This document shows, piece after piece, positions 60,753 through 64,000 of a DNA stretch of 64,000 nt (its first letter is position 1; the number at the start of each line of letters is the position of its first letter). Under the pieces are notes generated by a model. The model was not told the DNA's origin, ran no database searches, and saw only the letters and a list, made by a program, of their open reading frames with translations. Both the position numbers and the translations under genes were made by a program. Origin of the DNA: Mycobacterium sp. PS03-16 (GTDB lineage: Bacteria; Actinomycetota; Actinomycetes; Mycobacteriales; Mycobacteriaceae); the NCBI RefSeq assembly GCF_004570325.1, contig NZ_SPQO01000024.1, forward strand, positions 1 to 64,000, read 5' to 3'.

Positions 60753-61475
60753 ATGACCGCCGCGCCGGACCCGCAGCCCGCCGCCGATGCCCTGCTGCGT
60801 CCGGTGCGGTTCGGCAACGCATTCGAAGACACCGTCGGCCGGCTGCTCGAGACCATCCGGCTCGGCGTGCTCGGCCCCGGTGAGAGCTTGCCTCCGGAAC
60901 GGGAACTCGCGGCACGGTTGGGGGTCAGCCGCGACACGGTGCGCGAGGCCATCAAGTCGCTGGCCGAGGCGGGTTACCTGGTGTCGCGGCGCGGTCGCTA
61001 CGGCGGCACCTTCGTCGCCGGTGAACTGCCGCGCAGCACCGGCAGCGCACCGGAGCTGACCCGCGGGGAGATCGACGACGCGCTGCGGCTGCGCGAAATC
61101 CTCGAGGTCGGTGCGGCGCGGATGGCGGCCCGGCGCACGCTGACGGCGGCGCAGCGCGAACACCTGTGGTCCCGGCTGGCCGATGTCCGCGCGGCCGAAC
61201 CCGACGACTACCGGCGCCTGGACTCGCGGCTGCACCTGGCGATCGCCGAGGCGGCGGGCGCGCCGTCGCTGGTGCCGCTCGTCGGGGAGAACCGGATGCG
61301 CATCAACGCGATGCTGGACCGCATCCCGCTGCTGGCCCGCAACATCGCCCACTCCGACGAACAGCACCGCGCGATCATCGTCGCGATCCTCGCCGGCGAC
61401 GTGCACGCGGCCGAGGCGGCGATGTGCGACCATCTGGCCGGTTCGGCCGCACTGCTGCACGGCTTCCTGGATTAG
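60753..61475 (+). CDS. GntR/FadR (FCD) family regulator
   Basis: 240 residues. Winged HTH: LPPERELAARLGVSRDTVRE, AIKSLAEAGYLVSRRGRYGG. FCD ligand domain with metal-type residues in REILEVGAARMAA, DSRLHLAIAEAAG, and HRAIIVAILAGDVHAAEAAM CDHL. It ends the glnA4 operon, five bases after the SDR. Likely regulates it, possibly through the repeat at 56410-56436. Confidence 0.88.
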   Translation: MTAAPDPQPAADALLRPVRFGNAFEDTVGRLLETIRLGVLGPGESLPPERELAARLGVSRDTVREAIKSLAEAGYLVSRRGRYGGTFVAGELPRSTGSAPELTRGEIDDALRLREILEVGAARMAARRTLTAAQREHLWSRLADVRAAEPDDYRRLDSRLHLAIAEAAGAPSLVPLVGENRMRINAMLDRIPLLARNIAHSDEQHRAIIVAILAGDVHAAEAAMCDHLAGSAALLHGFLD

Positions 61476-61485
61476 ATTGGCACTG

Positions 61486-61812
61486 GTGCAGCCCGGGAAC
61501 CAGTCGTTGGTGACGCGTGCGGCGTCGGCGCTGGCCGATGTCGACACCGGTGGCTGGACGCAGCGCTTCGACCTGCTGTCGGACCCGCACCGGCTCGAGA
61601 TCCTGCTCAGCCTGCACCGCGCGCCCGGCATCTGCGTGTCCGATCTGGCCGCCGCGCTCGGACGGTCGGAAAACGCTGTGTCGCAAGCGCTCCGGGTGCT
61701 GCGCCAGCAGGGCTGGGTCAGTTCGACGCGGGTCGGCCGGGTGGCCAGCTACCGCCTCGACGACGAGATCGTGCACGACCTGCTGCACTGGATCGGCGCC
61801 CGGCACGGCTGA
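61486..61812 (+). CDS. ArsR/SmtB-family winged-helix regulator
   Basis: 108 residues: FDLLSDPHRLEILLSLHRAPG, SDLAAALGRSENAVSQALRVLRQ (in part) and GWVSSTRVGRVASYRLDDEIV. It has a single cysteine (GICVSD) and a histidine-containing C-terminus, so a metal site like KmtR/NmtR is possible but unproven. GTG at 61486 has TAGATT seven bases upstream, fitting a leaderless transcript. Next gene is the SigH-like sigma factor. Confidence 0.78.
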   Translation: MQPGNQSLVTRAASALADVDTGGWTQRFDLLSDPHRLEILLSLHRAPGICVSDLAAALGRSENAVSQALRVLRQQGWVSSTRVGRVASYRLDDEIVHDLLHWIGARHG

Positions 61813-61827
61813 CCGCCGGAAAATGCC

Positions 61828-61858
61828 TTGACCTCAAGTCCGGTTGAGGTGCCAATCT
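61828..61858 (+). promoter_or_regulatory. MerR/SoxR-type promoter and operator for the sigma gene
   Basis: TTGACC (61828-61833) and CAATCT (61853-61858) are 19 bases apart, the long spacer typical of MerR-family promoters. The spacer region holds ACCTCAA-N6-TTGAGGT (61831-61850), the classic CCTCAAG/CTTGAGG-type MerR/SoxR box. Six bases after CAATCT is the sigma gene GTG, giving a leaderless transcript. No MerR gene is in the window. Confidence 0.75.
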
Positions 61859-61864
61859 GCCGGT

Positions 61865-62449
61865 GTGGACCCGACATCGCCGACATCGGTTGCCGAGCGC
61901 GGGGAGCGCTTCGCCCGCGGTGTGCTGCCCCTGCTCGACCAGCTCTACCGGGCCGCGCGTCGCTACACCACCAGCGCCGCCGACGCCGAGGACCTGGTGC
62001 AGGAGACGGTCGCCAAGGCCTGGGCCGGATTCGACGGCTACGCCGACGGCACGAACCTGCGTGCCTGGCTGCTGCGGATCATGACCAACACGTGGATCTC
62101 GTCGTACCGCGCGGCGCAGCGCCGGCCCGATGAAGTGATGGCCGAGGTCACCGACGCCCAGCTCGCCGCGACGGCCGCGCACACCGCCACCGGGCTGCGG
62201 TCGGCCGAGGTGGAAGCGCTCGAGGCCCTCGGCGACGACGACGTGCGCGCGGCGCTGGCCGCCCTCCCGGTCGACCAGCGGCTGGTCGTCTACTACGCCG
62301 ACGTGGAAGGGCTGCGCTACCGGGAGATCGCCGACGTGCTCGACATCCCGCCGGGCACCGTGATGTCGCGCCTGCACCGCGGCCGGGCCCGGCTGCGGGG
62401 TCTGCTGGCCAACCTGGCCAAGGCGCGCGGATACTGCTGCGCGGCCTGA
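61865..62449 (+). CDS. ECF sigma factor, SigH/SigR group
   Basis: 194 residues. ARGVLPLLDQLYRAARRYT, DAEDLVQETVAKAWAGFD, TNLRAWLLRIMTNTWISSYR (region 2) and GLRSAEVEALEAL, VVYYADVEGLRYREIADVLD, GTVMSRLHRGRARLRGLL (region 4) follow M. tuberculosis SigH closely. SigH/SigR controls thiol-oxidative stress. No anti-sigma gene (RshA/RsrA, HxxxCxxC) follows; the next gene is convergent mtr. A C-terminal CC (GYCCAA) is unusual. GTG at 61865 is chosen for the promoter spacing. Confidence 0.88.
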   Translation: MDPTSPTSVAERGERFARGVLPLLDQLYRAARRYTTSAADAEDLVQETVAKAWAGFDGYADGTNLRAWLLRIMTNTWISSYRAAQRRPDEVMAEVTDAQLAATAAHTATGLRSAEVEALEALGDDDVRAALAALPVDQRLVVYYADVEGLRYREIADVLDIPPGTVMSRLHRGRARLRGLLANLAKARGYCCAA

Positions 62450-62450
62450 G

Positions 62451-62489
62451 CTCAGTGCCGCTTCGCCGGCGGCCAGGGGGGCTCGCCGC
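62451..62489. repeat. 39-base direct repeat, outer copy
   Basis: Identical to 62521-62559. The second copy is the end of the mtr gene with its stop codon; this one lies in the 72-base gap between the sigma gene and mtr. It duplicates the last codons (PPWPPAKRH plus stop) of mtr, 70 bases apart. Confidence 0.85.
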
Positions 62490-62520
62490 CCGGTGTCTGA
62501 TCGGTGCGGCTCGCCCCGAC

Positions 62521-62559
62521 CTCAGTGCCGCTTCGCCGGCGGCCAGGGGGGCTCGCCGC
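62521..62559. repeat. 39-base direct repeat, copy at the mtr 3' end
   Basis: Second copy of the 62451-62489 repeat. It contains the last codons and stop of mtr. Confidence 0.85.
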
Positions 62560-63934
62560 ACAGGGCCAGCAGGGCGTTCTCCACCACCTCCGGCAGCGCC
62601 GGGTGGATCCAGTACTGGCCGCGCGCCATGTCCTGGGCCGGCAGGTCGAACGCCATGGCCTGGACGAGCGGCTGGATGATCGACGACGCCTGGTGGCCCA
62701 TGATGTGGGCGCCGAGCAGCAGTCCGGTGTCGTCGTCGACGATGAGTTTGGCGAATCCGCTCGAATCCTCCATCGCCCAGCCGTACGCCACGTCGCCGTA
62801 GTCCTGCACCTTGCTGCGGATGCGGTAACCGGCGGCGCGGGCCTCGTTCTCGGTCAGTCCGACCGAGGCGATCTGTGGTTCGGTGAACACCGCCGACGGC
62901 ACGTTGCGGTGATTGGCGGGCATCAGCGCGTCGGTGTCGTCCCAATCGATCAGGAGGTTGTTGCGCACCACCCTGGCTTCGTGATTGGCGACATGCTTGA
63001 GCTGGTAGCGCGAACTGACGTCGCCGAGCGCGAACACGTTTCGTGCGGTCGTGCGCTGGAACTCGTCGACGGTCACCATGCCGTCTTCGACCGCCACCCC
63101 GGCCAGGTGCGCGTCGAGCTGCTCACCGTTGGGCACCCGGCCGGTCGCCACCAGCAGCACATCGCCGCGCAGCGCCGAACCGTCGTCGAGTTCGAGGGTC
63201 ACCCCCGAGGAGTCGCTGGAGCCACTCACGATGTTGCGGCGGCTGCGGATCTCCCACTTCTTACCGGCGATGTCGGTGAACCGTTCGCAGACCGTGTCGT
63301 CGGTGTGGCTGAGCATCGTGGTGCCGCGCAGCACGATCGTCACCCGCGACCCCAGCGACGAGAAGATGTGCGCGAACTCGGCGGCGACGTAACCGCCGCC
63401 GACGATGACGATGTGGTCGGGCAGCTCCGAGATCCGCATGATCGTGTCGCTGGTGTGGTGGGCGACACCGCATTCCGCGATCGCCGGCGGCACGGTCGCC
63501 CGGGACCCGGCCGCGATCACCACCTGATCGGCGGTGAATTCGTCACCGTCGTCGGTGCGCAGCCGGTAGCGGCCGTCGGGCAGGACATCGGCGAACCGGG
63601 TGTGGCTGGCGAACACCTCGACGTTGGGGGAGGACCGGCGGTAGTGCTCGCCGCCGGTGGCCAGCGGGTCGATCCGGCCGAACACCCGGGAGACGATGTC
63701 GCCCCACCGCACCCCGTCGACGTGGGCGTCCACGCCGTACCGCGCCGCCTCGCGGACGTTCTGGGTCACCCCGGCCGAGTAGACGAACATCTTCGTCGGG
63801 ATGCACCCGACGTTGAGGCAGGTGCCGCCGAAGAGGCCCTGCTCGCAGATCGCCACCCGCTTGTCGACGTAGCGTTCGTCGAGAATGCTGTTGCCCGAAC
63901 CGGTTCCGATGATCGCGATGTCGAAATGCGTCAT
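62522..63934 (-). CDS. mtr: Mycothione reductase
   Basis: 470 residues of the class I flavoprotein disulfide reductase family. FAD site HFDIAIIGTGSGNS, redox disulfide C39-LNVG-C44 (GGTCLNVGCIPTKMF), NADPH site IVIVGGGYVAAEFAH, and HPALPEVVENAL with the catalytic His-Glu pair. It reduces mycothiol disulfide, the main thiol buffer of actinobacteria. Tail to tail with the SigH-like gene. The upstream gene's stop is four bases before its ATG. Confidence 0.95.
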   Translation of the reverse strand: MTHFDIAIIGTGSGNSILDERYVDKRVAICEQGLFGGTCLNVGCIPTKMFVYSAGVTQNVREAARYGVDAHVDGVRWGDIVSRVFGRIDPLATGGEHYRRSSPNVEVFASHTRFADVLPDGRYRLRTDDGDEFTADQVVIAAGSRATVPPAIAECGVAHHTSDTIMRISELPDHIVIVGGGYVAAEFAHIFSSLGSRVTIVLRGTTMLSHTDDTVCERFTDIAGKKWEIRSRRNIVSGSSDSSGVTLELDDGSALRGDVLLVATGRVPNGEQLDAHLAGVAVEDGMVTVDEFQRTTARNVFALGDVSSRYQLKHVANHEARVVRNNLLIDWDDTDALMPANHRNVPSAVFTEPQIASVGLTENEARAAGYRIRSKVQDYGDVAYGWAMEDSSGFAKLIVDDDTGLLLGAHIMGHQASSIIQPLVQAMAFDLPAQDMARGQYWIHPALPEVVENALLALCGEPPWPPAKRH

Positions 63935-63938
63935 GTGG

Positions 63939-64000
63939 TCATCCCCGTTCGGGTCGTTGTGCGGCCACCGGACGTTCGGTGAGGTACCAGTCCAGCCAGT
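63939..64000 (-). CDS. C-terminal end of an upstream gene, possibly a hydrolase (partial)
   Basis: The frame reads WLDWYLTERPVAAQRPERG then stop, ending four bases before mtr. It enters from beyond the window. In M. tuberculosis the gene next to mtr on this side is an alpha/beta hydrolase (Rv2854); too little is seen to confirm it. Confidence 0.4.
   Translation of the reverse strand, partial: WLDWYLTERPVAAQRPERG

Noticed and set aside
1..64000. CRISPR arrays, tRNA/rRNA genes, insertion sequences
   Set aside because: No spaced direct-repeat arrays, cloverleaf genes, transposases or terminal inverted repeats were seen by eye; short RNA genes cannot be fully excluded without a covariance search.

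Overview
The window is chromosomal DNA of a high-GC actinobacterium, almost certainly a fast-growing mycobacterium (Mycolicibacterium type). Evidence: MPT70/MPT83 fasciclin antigens, a mycothione reductase, F420-type LLM oxidoreductases, a WS/DGAT acyltransferase, a mycobacterial haem-binding secreted protein, the rip1-dxr-ispG cluster, many GTG starts and leaderless genes. From about 9.7 kb onward the gene order follows the Mycobacterium tuberculosis block from Rv2898c (yraN) to Rv2855 (mtr), recalled from memory, with local losses and insertions. Both ends cut a gene. No tRNA, rRNA, CRISPR, insertion sequence or prophage is seen, and no gene-free stretch exceeds about 290 bases.

Region 1 (1-7.5 kb) is an accessory catabolic operon. 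A FUSC-type membrane protein is followed by an enamidase-like amidohydrolase, a glutaryl-CoA-dehydrogenase-type flavoenzyme, a fused E1 alpha-beta 2-oxoacid dehydrogenase, a family III CoA-transferase and a TesB thioesterase. The set suggests opening of an N-heterocycle or lactam and funnelling through glutaryl-CoA. Region 2 (7.5-9.5 kb) holds a haem-binding secreted protein, a DUF1206 membrane protein behind a good SigF promoter, and a small secreted protein with an internal duplication.

Region 3 (9.7-28 kb) is core: yraN-comM-dprA, viuB, a lactate-monooxygenase relative, xerC, an M23 peptidase, rpsB-tsf, an amidase, a hydroxypyruvate reductase/glycerate kinase pair, and pyrH-frr-cdsA-rlmN. 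Region 4 (28-37.8 kb) is accessory metabolism: an Imm-5-like protein, a TetR regulator, a phosphotransferase, a CoA-transferase, a NYN RNase, two LLM oxidoreductases, a double DUF427 protein, a wax-ester-synthase-type acyltransferase and a GlcD-type oxidase.

Region 5 (37.8-51.3 kb) has photolyase, MPT70 and MPT83 (each behind a SigK-like promoter), dxr-rip1-ispG, two GNAT proteins (one with a GyrA-like N-terminus), a peroxiredoxin-like/TetR divergent pair, a penicillin-binding lipoprotein and methionine aminopeptidase. Region 6 (51.3-64 kb) holds a lipoprotein, a hydrolase-fold protein without a catalytic serine, the two-gene N-acetylglutaminylglutamine amide (NAGGN) osmolyte operon, and divergently a glnA4-type gamma-glutamyl operon ending in a GntR regulator. 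It ends with an ArsR regulator, a SigH-like sigma factor behind a MerR/SoxR-type operator, and mycothione reductase. The most interesting signals are the enamidase/glutaryl-CoA operon, the MerR-type promoter on the SigH paralogue, the paired SigK promoters, and a family of long intergenic palindromes.
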